From Cohnella faecalis (GTDB lineage: Bacteria; Bacillota; Bacilli; Paenibacillales; Paenibacillaceae): a DNA stretch of 64,000 nt. The stretch's first letter is position 1; each line of letters opens with the position of its first letter. The notes under the pieces are model-generated. The model did no database searches. It was not told the origin of the DNA and worked only from the letters and a program-made list of their open reading frames with translations. Positions 1 to 8,388 of this stretch are shown in pieces. The stretch lies in contig NZ_QXJM01000063.1 of NCBI RefSeq assembly GCF_003570905.1, forward strand, positions 62,001 to 126,000, read 5' to 3'. The translations under genes and the position numbers were made by a program.

Positions 1-162
1 GCGATCGACGTCGTGCTGATCGAAGCCGCCCGCAAGAAAGTCCAGTTCATCCAGCTCGATACGATGACCCGGATACAAACGACCCGCGGCAACGCGGAGG
101 ACGGCGTCAAGCGGCTCCAGCCGATGGTATTGAAGGCCGCCCAGGCTCAACGAATCGATTAG
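1..162 (+). CDS. C-terminal end of an unrecognised protein (5' cut by window edge)
   Basis: An open frame runs from the first base and stops with TAG at 160-162, giving 53 residues that start AIDVVLIEAARKK and end AAQAQRID. It is soluble, rich in K/R/Q and has no membrane segment. A rho-independent terminator follows directly, which supports this being the real end of a gene. I do not recognise the family from this fragment, and the alpha-glucosidase downstream lies beyond the terminator, so a functional link is not implied. Confidence 0.6.
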   Translation, partial: AIDVVLIEAARKKVQFIQLDTMTRIQTTRGNAEDGVKRLQPMVLKAAQAQRID

Positions 163-175
163 CGCTTCGGCGCAA

Positions 176-219
176 AGCCTCCATCTCTACTGCCAAAGCG
201 GGGATGGAGGTTTTCCTTT
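176..219 (+). terminator. Rho-independent terminator of the upstream partial gene
   Basis: CCTCCATC (178-185) pairs with GATGGAGG (203-210), followed by a T-rich run. It sits 14 bases after the stop codon. Confidence 0.8.
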
Positions 220-324
220 TCAGGCGGGTAAAAGGGGAATGCACCTTAAACCGTAATAACCGCACATGTAATGAAATTGAATTTTGTATCCGTTCCCAGT
301 ATTCTCTGCGTAGGAGGGATTGGC

Positions 325-2001
325 ATGCAGAAGAAATGGTGGAAGGAAAGCGTCGTCTATCAGATTTATCCGAGGAGCTTCATGGATAGCAACGGCGACG
401 GAATCGGGGATTTGCCCGGCATTATCTCCAAGCTGGATTATTTGAAGACGTTAGGAATCGACGTTATCTGGCTCAGCCCTGTTTATGAATCGCCGAATGA
501 CGACAACGGCTACGATATTTCCGATTATCGTTCCATCTTGAAGGATTTCGGGACGATGGCCGATTGGGAGCTGTTTTTGAAGGAAGCTCATCTGCGGGGA
601 ATTAAGCTGATCATGGATTTGGTCGTGAACCACAGCTCCGACGAGCATGCGTGGTTCGTCGAATCGAGAAGCTCGAAGGACAATCCGAAGAGGGATTATT
701 ACATATGGCGTCCCGGCAAAGACGGCAAGGAGCCGAACAACTGGGTGTCCGTGTTCAGCGGCTCCGCCTGGAAGTATGACGAAACGACGGATGAATACTT
801 CCTTCATTTATTTTCGTCCAAGCAGCCGGACTTGAACTGGGAAAGCGACAAGCTGAAGCGCGAAATCTACGATATGATGACCTGGTGGCTGGACAAGGGA
901 ATCGACGGCTTCCGAATGGATGTCGTCAATTTCATCTCGAAGGATACCGCATATCCAGACGCTCCGGGCGAAGGCGGCGGGTACCATTGGGGCGGGGAGT
1001 ACTTCATGAACGGGCCTCGAATTCATGAGTTTCTGCATGAGATGAACCGGGAAGTGCTGTCCAAATACGATTGCATGACGGTAGGTGAAATGCCGGGCGT
1101 TACGCCGGAGGAAGCTGTCAAATACACCTCGCCGGAAAGCCAAGAGGTCGATATGGTGTTCCAGTTCGAGCATATGGATCTGGACTCCGGCAATGGCAAA
1201 TGGGACGTTCGCCCTTGGACGCTTGCGGCGCTGCGAGAGAATGCGAACAAGTGGCAGACCTCCTTGCAGGGCAAAGGCTGGAACAGCTTGTACATGAACA
1301 ATCACGATCAGCCGCGCATGGTTTCCCGCTTTGGCGACGACGGCCGTTATCGGGTAGAGTCGGCGAAGATGCTGGCGACGTACCTGCATATGCAGCAAGG
1401 GACTCCCTACATCTATCAAGGCGAAGAGATCGGCATGACCAACGTGCAGTTCCCGTCCATTGCCGATTATCAGGATATTGAGATTTTGAACTATTACAAG
1501 GAGCAAATCGAGCGAGGCGCGAATGAAGCCGATTTGTTGAAAGCGATCCATATTAAGGGACGGGACAATGCGCGCACTCCGATCCAGTGGGACGATACCC
1601 TCCATGGGGGATTCACTACGGGAACGCCGTGGCTGCAGGTTAATCCGAATTACAAGGACATTAACGCCGCGCAAGCGCTGGCCGATCCGCAATCCATTTT
1701 CCATTATTACCGCCAGTTGATTCAGCTTCGGAAGCAGCATGAAGTCATCGTCTACGGAGATTTCGAAATGCTGGCTTGGGAGCATGGAGAAATAATGGCG
1801 TACAAGAGGACGTTGGGCGGCCAAAGTCTGCTTGCGATCATGAACTTCTACGGCGGCACCCCGGAGTGGACGCTTCCGGAACCGTTCGTTAAGGGGCAAG
1901 CGAAGCTGCTCATCGGCAACTATCCGACAGAGGGCGAGACTATCGCTTCGGAGAGAATCGTATTGAAGCCTTACGAGGCGAGAGTGTACTTGCTGGCTTG
2001 A
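325..2001 (+). CDS. malL: Oligo-1,6-glucosidase / alpha-glucosidase (GH13)
   Basis: 558 residues, the usual family length, likely cytoplasmic, hydrolysing short alpha-glucosides taken up by the cell. The start ATG at 325 is chosen because TAGGAGGG lies at 311-318; an in-frame start 54 bases earlier has no such site. The protein begins MQKKWWKESVVYQIYPRSF, typical of GH13 oligoglucosidases. Four conserved regions are visible: DLVVNHSS, GFRMDVVNF (nucleophile D199), TVGEMPG (acid/base E255) and NNHDQPR (D328). The Val after the catalytic Asp is the residue that in this family goes with alpha-1,6 preference, so isomaltose-type substrates are more likely than maltose; trehalose-6-phosphate hydrolase is the alternative. 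No transporter or regulator gene is adjacent, and it appears to be monocistronic. Confidence 0.9.
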   Translation: MQKKWWKESVVYQIYPRSFMDSNGDGIGDLPGIISKLDYLKTLGIDVIWLSPVYESPNDDNGYDISDYRSILKDFGTMADWELFLKEAHLRGIKLIMDLVVNHSSDEHAWFVESRSSKDNPKRDYYIWRPGKDGKEPNNWVSVFSGSAWKYDETTDEYFLHLFSSKQPDLNWESDKLKREIYDMMTWWLDKGIDGFRMDVVNFISKDTAYPDAPGEGGGYHWGGEYFMNGPRIHEFLHEMNREVLSKYDCMTVGEMPGVTPEEAVKYTSPESQEVDMVFQFEHMDLDSGNGKWDVRPWTLAALRENANKWQTSLQGKGWNSLYMNNHDQPRMVSRFGDDGRYRVESAKMLATYLHMQQGTPYIYQGEEIGMTNVQFPSIADYQDIEILNYYKEQIERGANEADLLKAIHIKGRDNARTPIQWDDTLHGGFTTGTPWLQVNPNYKDINAAQALADPQSIFHYYRQLIQLRKQHEVIVYGDFEMLAWEHGEIMAYKRTLGGQSLLAIMNFYGGTPEWTLPEPFVKGQAKLLIGNYPTEGETIASERIVLKPYEARVYLLA

Positions 2002-2005
2002 TTAA

Positions 2006-2037
2006 GATCGGCATCCTTTGAAGGGGTGCCGATTTTT
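2006..2037 (+). terminator. Rho-independent terminator after the alpha-glucosidase
   Basis: ATCGGCATCC pairs with GGGGTGCCGAT (one G-T wobble), followed by TTTTT. Confidence 0.8.
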
Positions 2038-2087
2038 CGCAAGTATAAGCCCATTCCGAACTAAGCTCACTTTGGAGGCTGCTTCGT

Positions 2088-2816
2088 ATGAGAACGGATC
2101 ATCGCCCATGGCCAATCCCGTCTAAACCTTGGAGAATGAAACAAGTCTGGCACCGACTGTTGTTTGCTCATTGGCCCGTAGCAGCAGATGTTCTTGCCCC
2201 ATTGATCCCCGGCAAATTAAAGCTCGACTTATTCGAAGGGCAGGCTTGGATAGGCGTTGTTCCCTTTCATATGAGCGGGATTCGATTAAGGGGCCTTCCT
2301 CCTGTTCCATTCACATCAAGCTTTGCCGAGATCAATGTGCGAACGTATGTAACAAACGGCCATGCGTCCGGGGTTTACTTCTTTAGCTTGGATGCAGCCC
2401 ATTTATTGGCGGTGAAGGCTGCGAGGCAATTCTACCACTTGCCTTACTATTACGCGGAAATTGGAATGAACAAAGAGAACGAAGAAATCTTATTTCGCTC
2501 CAATAGAATAGGGGCAGACGACAAGTTTCAGTTCGAAGGAAAGTACCGGCCTATTTCAGAACCATTTGTGTCGCAAAAAGGCACGCTGGACTATTGGCTG
2601 ACGGAAAGATATTGTCTATATTCCCACCATAAGGATCGTTTGTTCCGCTGCGATATTCTTCATGAGCCGTGGATGCTGCAACATGCGGAAGCAGAGATCT
2701 TTACAAACACCCTTGGTAATAGGGCAGGAGTCCGTTTGCCTCCTACTCAGCCTCTCTTGCACTATTCGGAGCGGTTGGATGTACTAACTTGGGGGCTTGA
2801 AGAGGTTAAAAGCTAG
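2088..2816 (+). CDS. DUF2071 (YqjF-like) protein
   Basis: 242 residues. The pattern fits the DUF2071/YqjF family: N-terminal KQVWHRLLFAHWPV, then LIPGKLKLDLFEGQAWIGVVPF, then FAEINVRTYV and GVYFFSLDA, with a C-terminal LTERYCLY segment. The family is widespread in Bacilli and has no firmly assigned reaction. No signal peptide or membrane segment is seen, so it is probably cytoplasmic. A GGAGG ribosome site precedes the ATG. It stands alone after a terminator and 57 bases before the ankyrin gene on the same strand, so the two could be co-transcribed. Confidence 0.8.
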   Translation: MRTDHRPWPIPSKPWRMKQVWHRLLFAHWPVAADVLAPLIPGKLKLDLFEGQAWIGVVPFHMSGIRLRGLPPVPFTSSFAEINVRTYVTNGHASGVYFFSLDAAHLLAVKAARQFYHLPYYYAEIGMNKENEEILFRSNRIGADDKFQFEGKYRPISEPFVSQKGTLDYWLTERYCLYSHHKDRLFRCDILHEPWMLQHAEAEIFTNTLGNRAGVRLPPTQPLLHYSERLDVLTWGLEEVKS

Positions 2817-2873
2817 TTGGAGCGGTTGTAGCCGCGAAATAATTAAATACCTTGAAGGTCGAGGAGGTTGAAA

Positions 2874-3380
2874 ATGATTAACGATGTCTTTGCAGCAGCT
2901 CAAACTGGAAATGCCCCGCAATTAATGCGCCTGCTGAGCTCCAATCCTGCATTGGCCAACATGGAAAACGCGGAGGGGCTGACGCCGCTGGGATTTGCGG
3001 CGCACTTCGGCCATGCGCAGGCGGCAGCTGTGCTGCTGGATTATGGAGCCGTCATCAACGCGCTGTCGCATTCCAAAGTCGGCTATATTCCTTCCAATAC
3101 CGCACTCCACGCCGCGATTGCGGGGGAGAGGAGCATGGAAGTGATCGGACTGCTGCTGGAGCGCGGAGCGGCAACCAACATTTTTGACAGCAACGGCCAC
3201 ACTTGTCTTCATGTCGCTGCTTTTCACGATGACAATTGGGAAATGGCGAATCTATTGATCGAATTCGGAGCCGACGTTCATGCCAAGCGGGAGGGGGGAG
3301 CTTCGGCGCTTTCCATCGCGATAGAAAGAGGAAATCTGAAAGTCGCTGAGCTATTGCGTGAAAAGGGTGCTGTCGAGTAA
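2874..3380 (+). CDS. Ankyrin-repeat protein
   Basis: 168 residues formed almost entirely of ankyrin repeats, seen as repeated blocks such as GLTPLGFAAHFGHAQAAAVLL, NTALHAAIAGERSMEVIGLLL and HTCLHVAAFHDDNWEMANLL. About four to five repeats are present, with no signal peptide or other domain. GGAGG at 2863-2867 lies six bases before ATG 2874; a TTG two codons earlier sits too close to that site. Ankyrin proteins act as binding scaffolds, so the partner cannot be read from sequence. It lies convergent to the guanylate-kinase-like gene with no clear terminator between them. Confidence 0.85.
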   Translation: MINDVFAAAQTGNAPQLMRLLSSNPALANMENAEGLTPLGFAAHFGHAQAAAVLLDYGAVINALSHSKVGYIPSNTALHAAIAGERSMEVIGLLLERGAATNIFDSNGHTCLHVAAFHDDNWEMANLLIEFGADVHAKREGGASALSIAIERGNLKVAELLREKGAVE

Positions 3381-3411
3381 GCAAAACACATCACGGGATC
3401 GAAAAACTAAC

Positions 3412-3978
3412 TTACATCGAGCTTGAAATAATCCCTTGTACTTTAGCCAGCGTTTCTTCAAAATCGGCTCCGTCGTCATTCCAAACAACGGCATCAGCTA
3501 ATGCGAGGTATTCCGGACTCAACTCCAGCTCTCTAGCTCTCGTCAGCCGTCCGTTCAATTCCTCGTCCGTACCGGCTCGAAGAAGAAGCCTTCTTTCAAT
3601 GCTCTCGATATTTGCCCCGATAAAAATAGCGAAGGTGTCCGCGTATAGCCGCTTAAGGGCGCGGACACCGGCAAAATCCAAAATAATATTGGCGCTTCCA
3701 TTGCCGGAAACGATATTTTCCGCGCTATCTTTTAACGTGCCGTAAAGCTCGTTGCCGTACTCGGTCCATTCGATAAAACGACCGTTTTCGATCTGACTGC
3801 GAAACTCGCTTTTAGACATGAAAATATAATGTTCACCATCGATTTCGTTGTCTCTCGGCGCTCTTGTAGTCGCGGTGATGATTCGAGGCAAACGGCCGGA
3901 AGTGATCTGCTTTTGGATTTCGGTTTTTCCGGAAGCGGAAGGACCGTACAGCACAAAAATTTTTCCCATTCGGGTCAT
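3412..3978 (-). CDS. Guanylate-kinase-like P-loop kinase
   Basis: 188 residues. The N-terminus MTRMGKIFVLYGPSASGKT carries a P-loop, and TTRAPRDNEIDGEHYIFM matches the guanylate kinase GMP-binding lobe (TTRxPRxxExDGxxYxF). ERRLLLRAG is the arginine-rich lid. It is slightly shorter than housekeeping Gmk (about 205 residues) and is not in the usual gmk-rpoZ context, so it may be a paralogue rather than the essential enzyme. Two start ATGs lie three codons apart; GAAAGAG upstream does not separate them. Confidence 0.7.
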   Translation of the reverse strand: MTRMGKIFVLYGPSASGKTEIQKQITSGRLPRIITATTRAPRDNEIDGEHYIFMSKSEFRSQIENGRFIEWTEYGNELYGTLKDSAENIVSGNGSANIILDFAGVRALKRLYADTFAIFIGANIESIERRLLLRAGTDEELNGRLTRARELELSPEYLALADAVVWNDDGADFEETLAKVQGIISSSM

Positions 3979-4120
3979 CTCTTTCTACTTCTGGACTCAG
4001 CAGCGTCCCGAAAGATGCTCTGGCTATCTTACTAGTAGGTAACAATCCTTCAGGCCGACCGTTTCGCTCAGTAAGTATACTTCGCTTTTATGCTTTCGTA
4101 TAGTCACCGCCCGCCAACGA

Positions 4121-4188
4121 ATGGATAGTGCTTCCGGCGAGGATTTGGCGAGATCGAGCTCATCGTCGAAGATTACAGGGAAGAATAA
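4121..4188 (+). pseudogene. 3' remnant of a beta-carbonic anhydrase gene
   Basis: Bases 4156-4188 encode EIELIVEDYREE plus a stop and match the last codons of the intact carbonic anhydrase gene (7712-7744, EVIVEDYREE plus stop) at 29 of 33 positions. The preceding MDSASG in another frame resembles MDPETG of the intact copy, which implies a frameshift between the two blocks. The rest of the gene is not recognisable. With the intact gene at 7178 the two copies flank the lipase gene. This rests on a short match and is inference from sequence comparison only. Confidence 0.55.
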
Positions 4189-4420
4189 TAGCATGCATCC
4201 CGAGAGAGAGTCCGGTGTTATCGCCGCGGCTCCTTTTTTTGCGCGCTTTTACCTGACCGGGATTCCGCATCCTGCGTCGGGCGTCCTCTCCCTCCATGCG
4301 ACAGCATCTCCTGTCGCAACAACAGCACTTGCGTACTATTGGAGGATGATTGCGAAATATTGTAATTTCTAAGAGGGTTCCCATACCCCAAGCCGGCCCT
4401 TAAGGAAGGAGAAAACAATA

Positions 4421-7090
4421 ATGAGCGAACCGATTATTCAAGGCGATTACGCTCCCTATTTTTTGGCTCAATGCTCCCTTCGCGCTTATGATCCTCCCGC
4501 AGTTCTGCAGGCCGTTTATTCCGGTTCCGAGTCGCCGTGGACGTTCAAGGAGGACTACTTTTTCGACATCCCCGCTACCGATACGCAGGGGTTTATTATC
4601 TTTTCCAAGGAAACGCAGGAAGTCGTCATCGCTTTTCGAGGCAGCTACGAGTGGATCGATTGGCTGCGCGATCTGAAAAATCTGGCTTACTCTCCATGGA
4701 ACGGGACGAAGGTAGGAGTCGGCTTTCTGGCAGCGTGGCAAAGCGCGAGCAACTCGATAACGGTTCGATTGGATCGCCTCGTGAAAGAGCTGGGGCCTAT
4801 GATGGATTTGAGCATCTATATTACCGGACACAGTCTTGGAGCCGCCTTGGCGACGTTATCCATTGTGGATCTATGGCAAGGCCGATTTTCGACGAAGCCC
4901 CCCAAGAAGCTCGCCGTCTATACGTATGGAAGCCCTGTCGTCGGCAATCGGGCTTTCGCCTCCTATTACAAAACGTTGGGAGCCCATTTCCAAAGCAATC
5001 ACTATCTCGATCCCAACGACCAAATCGAGTGGTTCAATAACTTTGCAACGAAGTCCTTTTTTCAGGGTGACGACCCCTTCTGCAAGGTGGACGGGCAAAT
5101 CCGGCTTCCCGCCGCCAACGGGCACAGAATTGCCAATTATATCGATCTTCTTGAGCCGTCGGCTCCGACAAGAAGACGAGCTCTCGGCGTTCCCGCCGCC
5201 GATTTCGAACGCGATCCGAATAAGCTTGTCTCTTATATCGTACTTAGAACCTTCACCAGCGACAACTACGAAGCAGCTACGACAGACAAAGTGTCGTTTT
5301 TCATCGGGCTTGACGATAGCGGGGCAGGCGGCTTCGAATTCAATCTCGACCGCCCGGTCAACAATCTCGTTCCGTTCCGCGCAGGCCAGTCGGATACGTT
5401 CGTGCTGGAGCTGCCTCTCGGCAACGGGCTGCTGCTGAACGGCTTCCGAAATTGCAAGCTGGAGAAAACCAAGGGAGGCTCCGATTGGGATTTGCTAGGG
5501 CTTCAAATTTTGGTGGACGGCAGCGAGCTATTTAACGATATGAATATTTCCGCGACCTTCACGGACGATAACCCCGATTTTCTTTTTCCAATCGAGCTGG
5601 CTCCTTTCGCGGTTCCCGCCGGAATCATTGCGGTCGGAGAGCGGCCGTACTGCTTCGTCATCGGAAAAGACGGCCATCTATGGTGCAACTGGTGGGACGG
5701 CTACGAATGGGTTTGGTCCGATCATGGAAGGCCGGATGGCACAACGGTTCTATTGCCTTTCGGTGTCGTCAAAACGGGGGATGAAAGACCCTATGTGTTC
5801 GTTCAATGCTCGGACGGGAATCTGTATTTCAACTGGTGGCATGGGGCAGCGTCGAAATGGCAATGGACATTGCACCCAAGCCCTTCCGATTTCTCCGGCA
5901 AGATCGCAGGTCCGATCGGAGCCGTGTCGGTTCAGAGCAGTCCGCTGTACCTCGTGCACAATAACGGTCAGGCGTTCGTCCATTATTGGAATGGGAGCGA
6001 TTGGGCATGGAGCAATCAGCGCATACCGGGCGGCAAGCTCGCGGCGGCGGGAATCGGCGCATGCGTAGTGGACGATTATCGCGCTTATGGCTTCTTCAAT
6101 TGCAGTGACGGTATGGTGTTATCCAACTACATGACCGGGAGCAGCATGAGCGAATGGGTGTGGTACGATCAGAACAAGCCGGCCGCCCTTACTATCGCAA
6201 GCTCGATAGGAGCTGTGGGCATCGATAACCGTCCGTATTATTTTGTCGTGAGCGCGGATGGGGAGGTGTGGTCAAATTGGTGGGACAGCGGGCAATCCCG
6301 GTGGGAATGGACTTCCCAGAACGTGCCGGCCGGCATCAAGGCGACGGAAGGCTCCGGCCTTCTCGGTATCCGAAATCTGCCGTCTTACTTCGTTCTCTGC
6401 GATGACGGCAATCTGTGGCTGAATGGATGGAACGGCAGCGCATGGTTCTGGTCCAATCAGCAAAAGCCGCCGGGACGAACGATCGTCAAAGGAGCAGGCG
6501 CTGTCGAGGTAGGCGACAATCCCTACTGCTTCGTTCTTTGCGACGACGGCAGTCTTTGGGTGAACGGGTTGAACGGTCAGCAGTGGAGCTGGACGAACCA
6601 CAAGGAGCCGGGCACGCCGAACGAGCTGTTCAACCTGGAAGTTAACATCGAGCTTGTCACATGCGTACAACCGCAAGAGAACGGCAGCTTCGGCATCTAT
6701 GACGAAGTTTATTTGACCAAGAACGGAGTCAAGGCATGGCCGGTGGATCAACCCTACCTTAGCATGACGAAGGGGCAATTCTCGGACGTGAAGCAAAAAT
6801 TTGAGGTTGTCAGAGGCGCTGCCGTCGTCTGGGAGCTATGGGATAAGGACGATATTACGAGCGATGACGATCTGGTCGAATTCGCGTTTTCGTTCGATAC
6901 GGCCGCTTACGATCAACAAGAGGATCGCAAAGTCGCCTTAAAGGATTGCTCCCCAGGTAAATCGTATCGAATTAACGGCCGCAACATCGAAGATGGCGTC
7001 TACGGCTATTACCTGACTGTCCAAGTGAAGCGCATAAGCCAGACGTCCTCGACTCAGGGAAGCGGTGTTACGTCTGCCTTCAGAATTTAG
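4421..7090 (+). CDS. Class 3 lipase fused to PLAT-like and seven-bladed propeller domains
   Basis: 889 residues with no signal peptide. Residues ~1-250 are a lipase class 3 alpha/beta hydrolase: nucleophile S138 in GHSLG, a likely Asp in DPNDQI and a His in GHRIANYIDLL. Residues ~270-395 read as a PLAT/LH2-like beta sandwich (SYIVLRTFTSDNYEAATTD onward). Residues ~404-733 hold seven repeats of about 45-50 residues, each with a [YF]-F-V--DG-L---WW-G--W-W signature (FVLCDDGNLWLNGWNG), resembling fucose-binding PLL-like or tectonin propellers. A C-terminal beta-rich domain of ~140 residues follows. AAGGAG precedes ATG 4421. Domain names are inferred; lipid plus glycan binding is plausible, substrate unknown. 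Confidence 0.8.
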   Translation: MSEPIIQGDYAPYFLAQCSLRAYDPPAVLQAVYSGSESPWTFKEDYFFDIPATDTQGFIIFSKETQEVVIAFRGSYEWIDWLRDLKNLAYSPWNGTKVGVGFLAAWQSASNSITVRLDRLVKELGPMMDLSIYITGHSLGAALATLSIVDLWQGRFSTKPPKKLAVYTYGSPVVGNRAFASYYKTLGAHFQSNHYLDPNDQIEWFNNFATKSFFQGDDPFCKVDGQIRLPAANGHRIANYIDLLEPSAPTRRRALGVPAADFERDPNKLVSYIVLRTFTSDNYEAATTDKVSFFIGLDDSGAGGFEFNLDRPVNNLVPFRAGQSDTFVLELPLGNGLLLNGFRNCKLEKTKGGSDWDLLGLQILVDGSELFNDMNISATFTDDNPDFLFPIELAPFAVPAGIIAVGERPYCFVIGKDGHLWCNWWDGYEWVWSDHGRPDGTTVLLPFGVVKTGDERPYVFVQCSDGNLYFNWWHGAASKWQWTLHPSPSDFSGKIAGPIGAVSVQSSPLYLVHNNGQAFVHYWNGSDWAWSNQRIPGGKLAAAGIGACVVDDYRAYGFFNCSDGMVLSNYMTGSSMSEWVWYDQNKPAALTIASSIGAVGIDNRPYYFVVSADGEVWSNWWDSGQSRWEWTSQNVPAGIKATEGSGLLGIRNLPSYFVLCDDGNLWLNGWNGSAWFWSNQQKPPGRTIVKGAGAVEVGDNPYCFVLCDDGSLWVNGLNGQQWSWTNHKEPGTPNELFNLEVNIELVTCVQPQENGSFGIYDEVYLTKNGVKAWPVDQPYLSMTKGQFSDVKQKFEVVRGAAVVWELWDKDDITSDDDLVEFAFSFDTAAYDQQEDRKVALKDCSPGKSYRINGRNIEDGVYGYYLTVQVKRISQTSSTQGSGVTSAFRI

Positions 7091-7177
7091 AGCTTGTTCG
7101 CTCGTTTTGACCTACGATTGATGGTAGACTTAATCGTAGAGGAACGATATGAGCTTAACGAGCAAGGAGGCAGAAGG

Positions 7178-7744
7178 ATGTCCATCGTACCCAGCCTGCT
7201 GGCGTATAATAAGCAATTCGTCGAAGAGAAGCGTTATCGGGATTTTTTGACGGACAAGTACCCGGATAAGAAAGTCGCGATACTGACGTGCATGGATGCG
7301 CGGCTCAGCGAGCTGTTGCCGAAGGCGCTCGGCTTTAAGAACGGAGACGCGAAGTTCATTAAGAACGCGGGCGCGATTCTGACCCAGCCTTTCGGAAGCG
7401 CGATGCGCAGCATTCTGGTGGCCGTGTACGAGCTGGGGGCCCGCGAAGTTATCGTCATTGGACACCACGGCTGCGGGATGACGGAGATCAATCCGGAAGG
7501 GATGGTCCGCAAGTTCATTGAGCAAGGCATCGATCCGTTAGCGATCAAGACTCTCGAAGATTCCGGCATTCGCATGGAAAAGTTTTTGCGCGGCTTCGAA
7601 CGAGCGGAGGAAGGCGTCATGCACAGCGTCAGGATGATACGCAGGCACCCGCTATTTCCGCAGGCCGTTCCCGTCCACGGCTTCGTCATGGATCCGGAGA
7701 CCGGAGCTGTCGAGGTTATCGTCGAAGACTACAGGGAAGAATAG
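7178..7744 (+). CDS. Beta-class carbonic anhydrase
   Basis: 188 residues. It interconverts CO2 and bicarbonate in the cytoplasm. Zinc ligands are visible as C38 in TCMDAR and H96/C99 in GHHGC, with the D40-R42 dyad of the active site; NAGAI lies between them. ATG 7178 is chosen because AAGGAGG lies at 7164-7170; the frame is open 28 codons further upstream but without a ribosome site. It follows the lipase gene closely (87 bases) on the same strand and ends at a good terminator, so co-transcription with the lipase is possible. A decayed second copy lies upstream of the lipase. Confidence 0.93.
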   Translation: MSIVPSLLAYNKQFVEEKRYRDFLTDKYPDKKVAILTCMDARLSELLPKALGFKNGDAKFIKNAGAILTQPFGSAMRSILVAVYELGAREVIVIGHHGCGMTEINPEGMVRKFIEQGIDPLAIKTLEDSGIRMEKFLRGFERAEEGVMHSVRMIRRHPLFPQAVPVHGFVMDPETGAVEVIVEDYREE

Positions 7745-7805
7745 CGCCGCAACCGGACAGGGAGCAAGGTGGAGTTTCGCAGCCTTTTTCCATGTTCGCT
7801 TTGCC

Positions 7806-7846
7806 AAGCGCCTTCAACGTTCAAAAGACGTCGGAGGCGCTTTTTT
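7806..7846 (+). terminator. Rho-independent terminator after carbonic anhydrase
   Basis: AAGCGCCT pairs with AGGCGCTT around an inner ACGT/ACGT pair, followed by a T run. Confidence 0.8.
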
Positions 7847-7933
7847 GCTGCCGCCATCCTTTCCGCTTGTAGATTAATTTTTCTTTCGTTTAATGCAGGT
7901 GTAATTCAGAAAGAATAAGGAAAAGACTCCCGT

Positions 7934-7962
7934 TTGTTATTCCTCGGCAAGTGTGGTACAGT
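7934..7962 (+). promoter_or_regulatory. SigA-type promoter of the cold-shock gene
   Basis: TTGTTA (7934-7939), a 17-base spacer, then TACAGT (7957-7962). Transcription would begin near 7969, giving a leader of about 130 bases, the long leader typical of cold-shock genes. Confidence 0.65.
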
Positions 7963-7990
7963 GAATATATTGAAATGCTGACCTTATTCG

Positions 7991-8055
7991 CATATTGTAG
8001 AGGGTTATTATTTTAGCTAATAACCTTGTACAATATGTGAATTTTTTATTTTTAA
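7991..8055 (+). promoter_or_regulatory. Long hairpin plus T-rich tract in the cold-shock leader
   Basis: CATATTGTA (7991-7999) and GGTTATTA (8003-8010) pair with TAATAACC (8018-8025) and TACAATATG (8029-8037), an almost unbroken stem of about 20 pairs. It is followed by TTTTTTATTTTT. It looks like an intrinsic terminator placed inside the csp leader between promoter and ribosome site, so it may act as an attenuator or a temperature-responsive structure. Confidence 0.6.
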
Positions 8056-8097
8056 GTAAATAAAGAGGCCATGTAAATTTATTAGGGGGTAATGAGT

Positions 8098-8298
8098 ATG
8101 GAAGCAGGAATAGTGAAATGGTTTAACGCAGACAAAGGATTTGGTTTTATCGAGGTTGACGGCGGCAGCGACGTATTCGTGCATTTCAGCGCGATCGTAG
8201 GCGACGGCTACAAATCGTTGGACGAAGGCCAGCGCGTCGAATTCAACGTGGTTCAAGGCAATCGCGGACCGCAAGCCGAGAACGTTGTAAAGCTGTAA
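8098..8298 (+). CDS. Cold-shock protein, CspA/CspB family
   Basis: 66 residues, the standard size. One OB-fold cold-shock domain with both RNA-binding motifs, KGFGFI (RNP1) and VFVHF (RNP2), and the usual start [14 protein letters not shown]. It binds single-stranded nucleic acid and keeps mRNA unfolded in the cold. ATG 8098 is preferred over ATG 8092 because of its spacing from the GGGGG ribosome site at about 8084-8088. Transcribed from its own promoter through a structured leader and closed by a terminator. The YdjO-type gene follows. Confidence 0.95.
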   Translation: MEAGIVKWFNADKGFGFIEVDGGSDVFVHFSAIVGDGYKSLDEGQRVEFNVVQGNRGPQAENVVKL

Positions 8299-8313
8299 GC
8301 TAGACGCTGATAC

Positions 8314-8355
8314 GGATGCCCCGAACGTCAAAGTTTGGGGCATCCTTATTTTTTC
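8314..8355 (+). terminator. Rho-independent terminator after the csp gene
   Basis: GGATGCCCC (8314-8322) pairs with GGGGCATCC (8337-8345), then TTATTTTTT. It lies just ahead of the YdjO gene, so that gene probably depends partly on read-through. Confidence 0.85.
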
Positions 8356-8388
8356 GCAACTAAACCAAGGATAGAAAGAGGGAAGGCT

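Noticed and set aside
277-305. TTGAAT-17-TATTCT promoter for the alpha-glucosidase
   Set aside because: The implied start falls on the ribosome binding site, leaving no usable leader.
4121-4372. 83-codon open frame after the guanylate-kinase-like gene
   Set aside because: Serine-rich composition without ribosome site; its first part is explained by the carbonic anhydrase remnant in another frame.
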